Source: Nepenthes gracilis
Taxonomy: Eukaryota > Streptophyta > Magnoliopsida > Caryophyllales > Nepenthaceae
Reading direction: 5' to 3'
NCBI GenBank assembly: GCA_033239525.1
Contig: BSYO01000002.1
Coordinates: forward strand, 18,219,901 to 18,283,900
Length of the DNA stretch: 64,000 nt
Shown here: positions 48,625 through 61,470 of the stretch, piece by piece
How positions within the stretch are numbered: the stretch's first letter is position 1
Layout: each line of letters starts with the position of its first letter
The notes under the pieces: model-generated
The model's database searches: none
The model's input: the letters and a program-made list of their open reading frames with translations, nothing else
What the model was told of the DNA's origin: nothing
Translations under genes and position numbers: made by a program

Positions 48625-51509
48625 TGTGACAGACCGGATTAACAAAATTCACCTGGGCATAATGTCCATCAATAATTAAATACAAACCACAATAAATAAC
48701 CACATATGTATATATAAATCAAATATGCATAGGATCTCAAAAATATACCACAACATCGGTGGCTCCGATATTGACCAAAAAATATGACACCAAACCTTTA
48801 GTAAGGAGAGATGACTATAAAAATATCAATCCAACATATACATACATATTTGACAATATCGCGGAAGTAAAAGCACATCCCTAACAAACTTCATTCAACC
48901 TGCACAACGTAAAATATCATATTTTACTTTTACAAAATAATTCAACACAAAATAATAATTTTGTCCATAATCAAACACAGCACCGACAGTTTTGGACATT
49001 ACAAAAAATATCACACTTGCAACAATATTGCCCAAAAATCTATAATACAACAACTCAAGCTTCTAGACAGCAGCCACAACCTATTTATTTTACATCCATC
49101 ATCTAGAGCTGAAATTAAACTAAATTATAACATTTAGATATAATAACCACTATCCAAAAATGTTAAACAATATAAATCACCTACAATTATAATAATCTAG
49201 GCTCTTTATATCCACTTGATCCTTTAATCTTGATTTCATAATACTTACTAAGGCATAATTTACAAAGGAACATGCATATTTTTAATTTAAATACATATTG
49301 GAAAAGAAATAGGAATTGTGATCGTGTTCAGAAGCTTAAATGTATACAAAAACTTTCATGATGCATATCCCATTTTTTTTATCTTTATACTTAGGTAGAA
49401 AGCATGCTTAAATCTTTTTTTTTTTAAAGGTTAGGACCAATAGGCCTTACTAACTAACAGAACAAACAATCAAGAAAAATAATTGTGTTCACTCTATACA
49501 ATCAAAAGGCCTTATACCTCTAATTCTACAAGAGATAATGCATAGGTAACGCCATCTTATTAACCCCCATGGTAGGGCATTTTTATCGATTACTATTATA
49601 ATATTTTAAGGTATGATAGAGAATATCACTATTTAAAATAAATTTTTTGGTCCAATTTCATGATCTTTTTTCATGTTTCATATTGAAAATTCTACACAAG
49701 TATTCATAGTTCTTTTTTTTTGATTTTCTCACTTTATGAGAAAATACCAAAACATATAACAGATTGCAAAGTTCTAATTTACTTGATACACATACATACT
49801 TTATATTCTTGTAAACTCCTATAGATATATATTTTCATATTCATATGGACTTAATTATTAGACTTTAATAGATGTTTTCTATAAAAGGAAATATTGCAGA
49901 TAATCATAGACTTTAATATAAATAGACTATAAATTATAATTCTTAAATTTTAATTATGTAGAAACTTTAGGCATATTTATCAATACAAAACATGAACCAA
50001 ATACATAAAAATAAGATATAAATCATGATACATTTAATCCCCCAAATTTTTATAAACTAAATTTGAATTCGGGGTCCGAGGTTTCAAACAAGATCAAGAA
50101 TTTCCACAAAAATATACAAAATGGGCAATTTTCACAATATTTGTCAATATACTTAACATACGGGACATTTCGAAAAGAAATATGCACATTTAAAAGACTC
50201 AACATATTTACCCAAACATACAAAGTATCATATATGAAACACAAGTGATAAAACATCATAATAACTCAAAACCATATCATGCGTGGAGTTAGTGTTTCCG
50301 ATTTAACACAATACTTTTCATAAACTTCGAAATTGGACGAGAAATTGATATGTATACACATTTTTCACACATATACTTCAAAATCGGAAAGCAAATCGAT
50401 ATATATATACATTTAACAAATGAATAGTTCAACATTTAAGCTTGGATGGGTATTTGAACAAGAATACTTAGAAGAAAAGGTAAGAAACGAGCAACAGGGG
50501 AAAGGAAGAATACGAGTGCACTTACCTCAACCCGATCTATAAGTTTCTCAACTAGCTTTACGCCAAAAACGGACCTAAAAACCTCGATCTCCTCTTTTCT
50601 CTTTTCTCCACTGTGATCTCTCTCTCTCTCTCTCCTCTTCCGAAAAATGATGGAAGAAAATAGATCACATAAGTTAAATACCTAGACTGGCGCCATGAGC
50701 ACTCATCGGGCGGGTATCAGGCGCTGCGTTATGTTATATGTTGTTATGTATAGGCAATTATGATATAAAACAAAATAAACTCACGTCCATTTGATTAATA
50801 ATTTATTTAATGGTATATTTGATAATTAAAGATAATAAGTTAAGATTTAACACAATACTTTCCATAAACTTTGAAATCATACAAGAAATCGACATGTATA
50901 AATATTTTTCACACAAATATTTCAAAATCGAAAAGCAAATTGACATATATGTACATTTAACATATGAATACTTCAAAATCTAAGCTTGGACAGGCATTTG
51001 AACAAGAATACTTGAAAGGAATGATAAGAAATGAGCAACAAGGGAAAGAAAAGTATGGGAGTACACTTGCCTTGACTCGATCTACAAGTTTCTTAACTAA
51101 CTCCACGTCAAAAAAGACCCGAATGCCTCAATCACCTCTTTTCTCTCTTCACCACCGTGCTCTCTCTCCTCTTTCTAGAAAACGACAAAAGAAAATAGAT
51201 CCGCGGGTTAAATACTCAGATTGGCACCTCAGGCGATGCATTTTGGAAATCGCACCTTGGGTGCGCATTGGGCATACTTCAGGCACGCATCGGCTGTACT
51301 CATACTAGAAATCACGCCCTAGGCAAGCCTCAGGCATGCATTGGGCGCAAGGGTTCTACAATCCCCACCTCGGGCTTGCATTAGGTCCAAATTCGCTTGG
51401 ACCCATTTTTTACTCCTTCAACTCAATTTTTTGTATCTTTTAATCTCAATTTTAATTGTATTAATTTAATTAATCATAATTAATATAAGTTGAAAAGGTG
51501 AACCTTATA
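48625..51509 (-). mobile_element. 3' LTR of the nested gypsy element, with internal duplication
   Basis: It aligns along its length with 53,804-56,330. A segment at about 50,310-50,735 is repeated at about 50,850-51,300, both carrying the CACAATACTTT...CATAAACTT block and the CTTACC/CTTGCC...GATCTA(C/T)AAG motif. Between the two lies a filler of about 113 bases that matches 56,765-56,877 of the host LTR. Confidence 0.8.
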
Positions 51510-51543
51510 ATCCTTCCATCCATATAGAAATTTCGTCCTCAAA
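51510..51543 (-). other. Polypurine tract and gypsy pol end motif
   Basis: The - strand reads TTTGAGGACGAAATTTC (51,543-51,527) then ATGGATGGAAGGAT up to the LTR. The phrase GAGGACGAA...TTC followed by a purine-rich tract is the usual end of Del/Tekay-type polyproteins and their polypurine tract. Confidence 0.7.
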
Positions 51544-53791
51544 ATTTTACAAATTTCAAAATATAACAATCGGGGATAATCCTTCCAGATTTCTTCTTCA
51601 CGTTCTTAATCATATCCTTGATTAACTGATTTTTCCTAAAGAATCTTAACCAATTGAATTATCCTGATTCTCAATACCTGATACTTTCTATTTAAAATCT
51701 AAATTAAAACCTTATTATAAGACAAATTCTTAATCTCCTATAACGTCTTAACTCAATTACGTACTTACTTTCTCAATTATCGATACATAGGAGACATCAA
51801 GATAATCTGTCAAATTCGAAGGCAAGTTAATTTTATTGACCACCTCTCTGACTTACTACAAAATCTCAAACATATCAATAAGCCTCGACTTTAATTCACC
51901 CGAAGTCTCGAAAATGATCATTCACTTTGAACCTCAAACCGAATTTTAAAATATATGGGCCGACACACTTTCGTTGTGCTACTCTGATCAGCAATTTATA
52001 TGTACACTAAAAATCCTCTTCCGACTTATATCCATTGATTCATATCGGACACCTAATTTATATAGCAGCTATAAACCCAAGAAAATTTTCAAAGATATCA
52101 ATATAATTAAAGTAAAACCTATAATCCTCAAATTATAATAAACTTAGGAAATACAATTGAAAACAATTACCTAAAAATTTTGGCACAGCCTCAGGTCACC
52201 ACCAATGCCATAAAAGTCAAATACTGAGCAAACTTATCATCTCATTGGCATACCAACGAGCAAACTTATTCAATCCAAATATATCATCCAAATTCGCGAT
52301 AAATGGGCCATCCTCATCAGCTAATCCAAAATTATCCAAGTCACACCTATAATCCTTACCGTCCTAACAACCCCGAAACAAAACCACGAGAGTTTCTCAT
52401 CTCATAATTTCATAACCTTAATACTTCGAATATAACTCTTCCTCCCAAAAACCAAAAGCAAAGTACCCCATTTACTCAGATTTCAGGATCTGCTCGCGAC
52501 TCACCCTTCCATATTTCCAATGAAGCATCAAAGACATACCAATCCAAAGACTCCCAATATCAAATTATCGGAAATAATATTCACTTCCCTTAAAAGACAT
52601 CGAGATGTATCTTCACAATCCTTAAATAGATTTATCCACTTGCACTGCTACATAATCATCTCCTCTTTACAAAATAACTTCTCAGACTTTTAGAATCAAT
52701 TAGATTATAATTACCTCCATAAACAATACCTATAAATCCTCAAAGTGAAGATCCTGACCGCTAACTCATGATTTGGAGATATTTTGGTCATAGAGTTCTC
52801 ATTGACTTAACCCAAGGGTAACCACCCATACACGCTAAGGAAAAATGTAATCCTAAATCTTCCTCAAAAGTATCATATTCTACTATAATTTACTTAATCC
52901 ATCAGGGATCAATCCAAACGACATTATTGACAATTTATCCTACATTTCTTGAAAGCTATCCTCATGTATCTCAATCCGACAAATACCGATTGCTTCTATA
53001 CCAAATGTCCCATGGATGCTACAATCATCGAGAAATACTTAATGAATAACTTACCAGATTCAGCTAGATCCAAAAAACCCGCGCACCTTCACGACATTAA
53101 TCAATATTTTCCAATTAGCCACCACTTCAATGTTCTACAGACCCATAATCATGCTACCGAAAAAACCACATGCCCAACACAACACTTCCTCCAACCAAAC
53201 TCACATCCTTTTCTTAATTGAGCACATGACTAACTACCTTTCACAATCCATTATACAATCCTCAAATAGAATTTACACACCCCTAATATTCTTTGAATTC
53301 GTTAATAAGGCCCTCACAAAAATTGACCTAAATATGACCGGAAGATCCAATCCATAAAATCCACAAAAATGTTGACGAAATCACAATCCTAAAAGGCATT
53401 ATTAGAACTCGTAATGGTTGTATCTTAATTCTAAAAGCTACCATGGGCACAATTCTTGATTATCCATAATTGACAACACTTTGGATACAGATTGATCTTA
53501 GAAAATATCAAATCCTTACAATAGATCAAACAAATTACCTATTAATTTTCAATACCCGCTTTTTAAACTATTTGTCTCACGAATAACCTAAATTTTTAAT
53601 CATTCATATATAACCTTATCAGTTTATCTTACTCACCCCAAAAGTTCTAAAGCATCCCACCTTAGCAAATTACTTGACTAAGGACCTCAACACAGAACCA
53701 ATCAAATCTAAACTTTAACCCAAAATCAATCAACTTAGGCCTTGAATCAAGATCAACCAAATTTAGACCTTATGCCATCTCCCTACAACTT
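51544..53791 (-). pseudogene. Internal region of the nested gypsy element (RT remnants)
   Basis: The part at about 53,060-53,300 matches, over roughly 240 bases, the RT-thumb segment of the element at 24,180-24,340 (on the opposite strand there), including the text that encodes HVVS and FLGL. The rest, about 2 kb, has no readable domain. It is far too short for a full gag-pol of about 4.5 kb, so much has been deleted. Confidence 0.6.
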
Positions 53792-53802
53792 TCTGATACT
53801 AT
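53792..53802 (-). other. Primer-binding site, initiator tRNA-Met type
   Basis: The - strand reads ATAGTATCAGA right after the LTR end CATCACAA, a one-change form of TGGTATCAGA. Confidence 0.7.
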
Positions 53803-53803
53803 T

Positions 53804-56330
53804 TGTGATGGATCAAATTAACTAAATACCACCTGAACAAAATGTCCGTCAATAACTAAATACAAACCACAATAAACAATCATATATATATAAATCAAAC
53901 AAGCACAGGATCCAAAAATATACCATATTATTGATGACTTCGACATTAACTCAAAAATACGATGCTAAACCTTTAGTAAGAAGAAATGCCTACAAAAATA
54001 TCAATCCAACATATACATACATATTTGACAATATTGCAAAAGTAAAAACACATCCCTAATAAATTTTTTTCAACCTACACAACGTGAAATATCATGTTTT
54101 ACTTTCACAAAATAATCTAACACAAAAAATAATAACATATACATACATATTTGACAATATTGAGTAAAAACATCCCTAATAAATTTTTTTCGCAGAAATA
54201 TCATGTTTTACTTTCACAAAATAATTATAAAAAAATAATCTGTTCATGATCAAACTCGGGCGATTCCCAGATAATAAAAAAATATCACGGGCTCCGAAAA
54301 AATCCATAATATAATAACTCAACCTTCTAGACAGTGGCCACAACCTATTTACTTTACACCCAATCGTCCGAAATTAAAATTAAACTAAATTATAACATCT
54401 ATATATAATAAACATCATCCAAAAATATCAAACAATATAAATCACCCATAATCATTATATTCTAGGCTTTTCATGTCCACTTGATTCTTGAATCTTGATT
54501 GCTTGGTACAAGCTTGTGCATCTCATCTGAAGGTTAGTAAAAATATTAAGAAAGTGAGCTAAATACTCAACAAGGTATAATATGCAAAGGAACATGCAAA
54601 CTTTTAATTTAAATTTATATTGGAAAGAAAATAGAAATTGTGATCGTGTATAGAAGCTTAAACGTGTACAAAAACTTTCATGATGCATATCCCATTTTCT
54701 TATATTTATAATTAGTAAGAAAACATGCTTAAATCTTACTTTTCTTTGAGGATTGGGGCCAGTAGGTCTTACCAGCTAATTGAGCAAACAATAAAAAAAT
54801 AATTGTATTCACTCCACATAATCGAAAGGCCTTATGCCTCTGATTCTGCTAGAGATAATGCATACGTAATGCCGTCTTATAAACCCCTATGATAGGGCAA
54901 TTTTTTTGATTATCACTATAATATGTTAAAGTATGTCAGATAATATCATAATCTAAAATAAAATTTTTAGTCCAATTTCATGATTTCTTTTCATATTTCA
55001 TATTGAAAACACAACACAAATATTTATAATCCTTTTTTTCTTGATTTTCTCACTCCATGAGAAAATATCAAAATAGATAACAATTGTAGAGTTTTAATTT
55101 ACTTGATACAGATACATATTTCATAATCTTGTAAACTTATATAGATACATATTTTCATATTCATATAAACTTAATTCTTAGACTTTAATGGATACTTTTT
55201 CATAAAAAGTAAATATACAGACAATCATGGACTTTAATATAAATAGATTATAAATTATAATTCTCAAATTTTAATTATGTAGAAACTTTGGATATATTTG
55301 CCAATATAAAATAGGAACCAAATATAGAAAAATAACATGCAAATCATGATACATTTAATCCCCCAAATTTTTATAAACTAAATTCGAATTTAGGGTTTGA
55401 GGTTTCAAACAAGATCGAAAATTTTTACAAAAAGACATAAAATAGGTAATTTTCACAATATCGGTCCATATACTTAACATACGGACATTTCGGAAAGAAA
55501 TATGCACATTTAAAGGACTCAACATAATTACCCGGACATACAAAGCATCATATATGAAATACAAGTGATAAAACATCATAATAACTCGAATCATAGCATG
55601 TGTGGGGTTAGGGTTATTGATTCAACACAATACCTTCCAGAAACTTCGAAATCGGATGAGAAATCTACATGTATACACATTTTTTGCACGTATACTTCAA
55701 AATCGAAAAGCAAATCAACATATATGCATATTTAACACATGAATATTTTAAAATCTAAGCTTGGACAGGTATTTGAATAAGAATACCAGGAAGGAAAGGT
55801 AAGAAATGAGCAACAAAGAAAAGAAAAGAATATGGGTGCACTTATCTCAACCCGATTTACAAGTTTTTCAACTTGTTTCACACTGAAAATGGACCCAAAA
55901 GCCTCGATTTCCTCTTTTCTCTCTTCTCCATTGTGCTCGCTCTCTCTCTCTCTCTCCCCTTTCTGAAAAATGACGAAAGAAAACAAATCGCACAAGTTAA
56001 ATACCCAGACTGATGTCTCGAGCACTCATCCGGCGAATATCAAGTGCTGCATTCTGAAAATTACATCTTGGGTGCGCATCGGGCGTGCTTCGGGTGCACC
56101 CATATTGGAAATCACACCCAGGCTTGCATCAGGCATGATAGTTCTGCTATTCATGCATTGGGCTTGCATCATGCCTACTTCAGGCCCGCGTTAGGTCTAC
56201 ATCAGGCCTAGATTTACTCAGACCTATTTTTGACTCTTTTAACCCAATTTTTTGTATCCATTGATCTCAATTTTGATTGTATTAATTTAATTAACCATAA
56301 TTAATATAAATCAAAAATATGAACCTTACA
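53804..56330 (-). mobile_element. 5' LTR of the nested gypsy element
   Basis: On the - strand it starts TGTAAGGTTCATATTTTTG and ends TTTGATCCATCACA. Beginning from the start it has an AT-rich part, a GC-rich block with GCATGATGCAAGCCCAATGC, a GA tract, the GGTTGAGATAAGTGCACCC motif (55,834-55,855) and the 3' part next to the primer site. There is no AAT microsatellite, unlike the copies that begin TGTAATATCC. Confidence 0.85.
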
Positions 56331-57514
56331 TCCTTCAGATGATTCGCACAGGTTTATGTTTGACTAATAAGAGTAAAGATGGAAGGATTTGGTTTACATT
56401 TCTAAAGATATTTTGTATATCTATTTTTAGATTATATTTACTGTATTTAGTTGTTAGTTTTAGTTTGATTTTATTAGTAGACTATGGTGAAATTTATATA
56501 GAGTTTTTGGATTATATAGTTCCATATAAGTTGTTATAGTAAATATGTATAGCTATTAGGAATATAAAAACGTTATATCTTAGTAATAATTTTTGTATCA
56601 GATGAACAAATATTATAAATATTTATTATTTTTGCATATTGGTGTATAATTGACTTTTAATAATTAGTAGTCATCTTTTCTTAATAAAAAAGTTGATGTT
56701 ATATTGTTTGAATTGATGTCAAAGTCACAGATAATGTGATAATATATTTGAATCCTGTGTATTCTTATGTATTCTTATGTATAGGCGATTGTGATATAAG
56801 ACAAGATAAACTCACGTCCATTTGGTTAATAGTTTATTTAATGTTATATCTGATAATTAAAGATAATAAGTTAAGATTATAATTAATAACGGATTTTAGG
56901 ATGTAATCCATCACAACACGTGCACTATTGCCCATATTGGTTTTGTATGTGTGTGTTTGATATGGCGCTCATTTGCTAATGCCTGATGCAAGTATGCTTG
57001 ATACTTGCTTGTCGGCACTAGTGTGCTATGGTGCTATTACAAAACTTGACTTATTTGTAGGTCATATACAAGAGATTTTAAGAGAATAACTAACCACTGA
57101 AATACAGAGAGAAAGAAAGAAGATAAAGATTTATCCATCTATTTAGAGTTTAAATTATATTTTGTTCTCCACTAATTTCAGATATATTATGCTTACTATT
57201 AAGAAAAATAATTCTTTGTTGTTTACATTGCTTATTAAAAGTTGCTATATCATTATGTTATTGGAATTTTTTCATCTTATCTTGTTATATATATAGTTGA
57301 TATTACAAACATATTGTCAAGTGATTTTTCTCTCATTCTTAAATAGAACTTTTACATAAAATCTCATATTTTTTTATTATGATTATTATTTTATGTTGTG
57401 CATTATTATCTTCTCACGGGTTCAAAAAAAAAAGTTTAGCAATAATTTTTATAGAGATTAGTTTTCAACTTTATAAAAAAAAAAAAAAAACTTTAGTGAT
57501 TGGAGTCCAACAAG

Positions 57515-57524
57515 TGGTATTAGA
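57515..57524 (+). other. Copia primer-binding site
   Basis: TGGTATTAGA follows the LTR end CCAACA after two bases; it resembles the initiator-Met primer site TGGTATCAGA with one change. Confidence 0.7.
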
Positions 57525-57529
57525 CAATT

Positions 57530-59590
57530 CAACTTATTGTGTTAAAATTATTTGAATTAATGGAGAATGGTCATAAAATAATTTGTGTGAATGTCAAAAA
57601 CTCAAACATTTTGATTAGTAAGATAAAAGATTTATTATTCATTAATATAATTCATCTTTCATTATTTTCTAACCAAAAACCCAAATCAAAATTCGAAAAA
57701 AGTTAATCTTTTGAACATGAGCAATTTTTTGATATATTTGGCAATTTATTGACAATAATATTTATAATCACATCCGTAGTGGAAAGTATGTAAGGACTCT
57801 ATGGGAGAAACTTAAAATACTTTATACATAAAAAAGGGTAACAAAAATTATATCACTTGTTGAAATTGATATAGTGAGTTTCAAGATGAGGTTCTATAAC
57901 CGATCATCTTAATAAGTTTAAGTTAGCATTGATCGAGTGATAAGGGCATTAAATTTTATGATGAATTGCTAGACTTGTAATTGTTGATCACTCTAACTTG
58001 ATTTGTGGGAAGTCATTTGGATTACCATTATCAATACCACTCTTAATAGTGTAATGACCCTAGAATTGCTAAGGATGCAGTCCATAATTTGAAGATGATG
58101 AGGATGTCACAAAGCTTTACGCTCTCTCATTCCAAAGAACTTGTCTTGGAGTCACACGGATAAAGGGAGGAGATCCCTAAGTGGGTGAGAAATGTCAAAG
58201 TAAATCAAAATTGAATTATCAAAATTACGAATATCATCATTGTAGGAAGAAATCTCATACTAAGAAATATTACTACAAGTTAAAATGAGAAAATAAAGAT
58301 GGCAATGAAAAGAAGATTGAAAAGACCCAATATGATAAGAAAGTATATGTTATTACCAAGTTTAATTTTCTTATTGTATGTGAAAAAGATGTGATCAACA
58401 TAATTAACCACTAGACAAGTTGAGTGATCGATAGCAGTGCAAAACTCCACATAATTTTAAGGAAGAATTCTTCATATTTTACACTCTCAAAGATTTTTGG
58501 GTTTTAAAGATAGACAACAATAACTTGTCATGAATCATGTTATGGTTACATGTGTTTAATTACTAGCAATGATACAAAGTTGATCTTGAGAGACATTTGA
58601 CACGTCTTGAATATTCAGTTAAATCTTATTTTGGCCAATAAATTCAATGATATGGGATTTCATAACACTTTCTACAATGACTCATGAAAACTCACAAAAG
58701 GCTCTCTATTTGTGGCAAGTGGAAAAAAAAATTTTCTAACTTAGTACTTATTGCAAACCTAAATCTCTAATGGAGATGTGAGTATGGCCAAGGGAGATGG
58801 GTCACATAAGAGATTTAGCCACATGAATGACAAAGGCTTTAATTGTTTAGTGAAGAAAAATATTCTTTTAGGTGTAAAGGAGGCAAAGTTAAAAATGTGC
58901 CCTTATTATATAGTTGGAAAGTAACAAAAGTTTCATTCAATGTAAACTCACCTTTAGAAAAGGTAGGTCTTTTTAAACTCATACATACCAATATACGTAG
59001 ATCTCTCAAGATAAAGACTCTTGATGGCACAATTTATTTCATTATCCTTTACTAATGATTGATCTAGAAAATTATAGATGTATCCCTTAAAGATAAAAAG
59101 ATAAAAACTTGATATCTTCAAGTAATTTCATGCTATGGTTGACAAACAAATAGTGAAGAAGTTGAACTGCATTCGTAGTGATAATAGAGGAGAATATATT
59201 AGGCCATTTAACACATATTATCGTTCGCACGAGATTCAAAACCAAAAGACCCCACCGAAGATACAACTAAATGTACTAAATTGTGTGCTTGCGAGGATGA
59301 ATAGTATATTGATTGAAAGAATTAAATATATACTTTTAGAGGCAAAATTTTTCAGCTTGTTTTAGAAAAAAATCATTGAATGTTGTAACTCATGTTATTA
59401 ATCTCCTTCATAGTTGCCCCCTAGATGGCAATATGCTTGATAAGGTATGGTTTGAAAAAGAGATATTTATGATCACTTGTGCATATTTGAGTGTAAGTTC
59501 TTTGGTCATATTTGAAGCAATAAATGTCAAAGATCGATGCAAAAACAAGGCAGCACAATTTTCTCAGCTACGTGGAAGATAAATTTGGGT
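57530..59590 (+). pseudogene. Copia gag, protease and integrase (decayed)
   Basis: The pieces follow the Ty1/copia order on the + strand: a degenerate zinc knuckle (YHHCRKKSHTKKYYY, about 58,228-58,272), protease VIDSSAKLHI (about 58,428, active-site DSG now DSS), LRDI and LNIQLNLILANKFNDMGFHN, KLTKGSLFVASGKK, the integrase HHCC start (SHMNDKGFNCLVKKN), KLIHTNIRRSLKIK, and the integrase core KKLNCIRSDNRGEYI (about 59,155-59,199, the DNGGEY motif). Further on, CAYLSVSSLVIFEAINVKDR is the region before the C-terminal domain. Stops and frame changes break it throughout. Confidence 0.75.
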
Positions 59591-59879
59591 ATTAATTCTA
59601 TTATATCACTGAAAAAAGCTTGTGAGATCTAGATATATGATATTCATCAAAGAAGAAACCATTGAGAATATTGACAAAGTGGAGAAAGTGATCTCCTATG
59701 ATAGGAATCATATTTACAATATGGATCCTATGCCATTGACGCCGATACAAATTTATGTTGATGATGACATTTAGGGTAAACAAGGTGGTGATTGAGACCA
59801 TGATATTTTAACATTTGATGACGTAAATAATGTGGATGGTGATACTCATGATAATGTTCATCATGAAGCTCCATAGCCT

Positions 59880-61260
59880 ATACCAGTCATTTTACTTTAA
59901 TGATCCATGAGAAATCAACATCCTTCTGCATGTCTATTGACTGATAAGTATGTACTATTTACGGATTGTAAAGAGTTTAAATGTTTTGATAAGGTTATGG
60001 ACGATGACAAGAAGACAGAGTGGGTAGATATCATGCAAGACAAAATGAATTCTTTATATGATAATCATACATTTGAGCTCACTAAGTTGTTTAAGGGCAA
60101 ATGAGTATTAAAGAACATATGACTATTGTACTAGAAGTTTGAAGGGAACAACTCTTAACCAAGGTACAGTGTGAGGTTAGTTATGAATGAATTTAGCTAA
60201 TGAGAAGGTATTGATTTTGATAAAAGTTTTTTCCCATTGTGAAAATTTCTTCCATTCGAGTTATTATTGGATTAATCAAAAGCCTTGATCTAAAAGTAGA
60301 ATAATGTACAAACGATATTCTCTCAGAGTAATCTTGAAGAAAAATCTACAAAGAACAACCAAAAGGGTTCCAAGCTAAGGAGAAGAAGCATCTAATATGC
60401 CACTTGAAGAAGCCCCCAAATAATAGTACAAGAAGTTTGAGTTTGTAATGTTAGAGTAAGCCTATCGAAAGACTTTTTCGAACCATTTCGTAATTGTCCA
60501 AAGGTTCTCAAAAGAGGATATTTTTATCATCTTACTCTATATAGATAGTATATTTACTATAAGTTCAAATGCCTCCTAGATTAAAGAGCTAAAGAAGCAA
60601 CTTAGAAAATCATTCACAATGAAAGACTTGAGCCAATAAAGTAAATTATTGATATAAAATTTTTTTATAACTAGGCAAAGAGACTTTGGATGTCCTATGC
60701 AAGCTATATTAAAAAAGTGTTTCAATGATTAGCCATTGAGAAGTCCAATCTTATGAGCACTCTACTTGCCAATTATTTTAAATTGAGAACTCGATGAAAT
60801 CCTTCTATGGAGGATGAGAAGGCCAATATGAGACATATTTCTTATTTTTCAAATGTTGGGAGTTTAATATATGCTATGGTGCGTATAAAACCAAGCGTAG
60901 TTCATGTAGTTGAGGCCGTAAGTCTATTCCTTTAAATCTCGAAGTGGAGCATTGATCCATGATAAAATTGATAGTTAAATGCCTTTGAGGTACTTCTAAG
61001 ATGTATTTTTTCTTTGATAATGGAGAGTCATCTTTGGTCAAGTTCACAAATACTAACATAGTGGGCGATATTGACTATCAAAAGTTTACTTTGGGATATT
61101 TGGTTATACTAGTAGGAGAAGTTATGTCTTGACAATCGATGTTAAGAAATGTATTGCAATCTCTCTGTCAAAGCTAAATTTATTGTGATGATGGAAGAAA
61201 GTAAAAAAATATTGTTGATGAAAAAGTTCATTTAAGAACTCAGTTTTAAGTAAAAGCAAT
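59880..61260 (+). pseudogene. Copia reverse transcriptase and RNase H (decayed)
   Basis: The RT start is well kept: WVDIMQDKMNSLYDNHTFEL then TKLFKGK (59,907-60,104 is open). Later come YSARLVMNEFS-like text and GIDFDKSFFPL. The catalytic box lies at about 60,535-60,560 and reads LLYIDSIFT, so the second Asp of YVDD is Ser. SNVGSLIYAMVRIKPSVVHV leads into RNase H, followed by MEESKKILLMKKFI near the end. Stops and frameshifts are frequent. Confidence 0.75.
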
Positions 61261-61470
61261 ATTATTATTTTACAACAATCAAAGCTCATTTATCTTTGTA
61301 AGAACTTGTCATTTCATTTTAAATAAACACATTAATGTATGATATTATTAGATGAGTAATATTGTTGATTCGAAGTTGCTAATACTTAATAAAATCATGA
61401 CCAATGACAATGGGTTAGATAATATGATAGAGGTTGTCTAAAGAGGTAAGTTAGAAGTATGCTAAATGTT

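Larger units (their letters stand above)
48625..56330 (-). mobile_element. Complete but decayed Del/Tekay-like gypsy element
   Basis: It reads on the - strand: 5' LTR 56,330-53,804 (TGTAAGGTTCA...CCATCACA), primer site, internal region 53,803-51,510, polypurine tract and 3' LTR 51,509-48,625. The flanks CCCTT (48,620-48,624) and TCCTT (56,331-56,335) form a 5-base duplication with one change. It sits inside the LTR of a sister copy on the opposite strand. The LTRs are 2,527 and 2,885 bases and clearly diverged, so the insertion is old. The size difference comes from a duplication within the 3' LTR. Confidence 0.85.
47076..56915 (+). mobile_element. Gypsy solo LTR inside the copia 5' LTR, itself split
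   Basis: It starts TGTAAGGATCAAG at 47,076 and ends ATGTAATCCATCACA at 56,915, with a perfect 5-base duplication ACACG on both sides (47,071-47,075 and 56,916-56,920). The LTR pieces are 47,076-48,624 and 56,331-56,915, 2,134 bases together. Rejoining them restores TTTATTAACC...CAGATGATTCGCAC, the family block seen at 6,770 and 21,950. It contains a GC-rich stretch (about 47,200-47,410) and AAGTAAGTGCACC (47,546-47,558). No primer site follows, so it is solo. It interrupts the copia 5' LTR. Confidence 0.9.
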
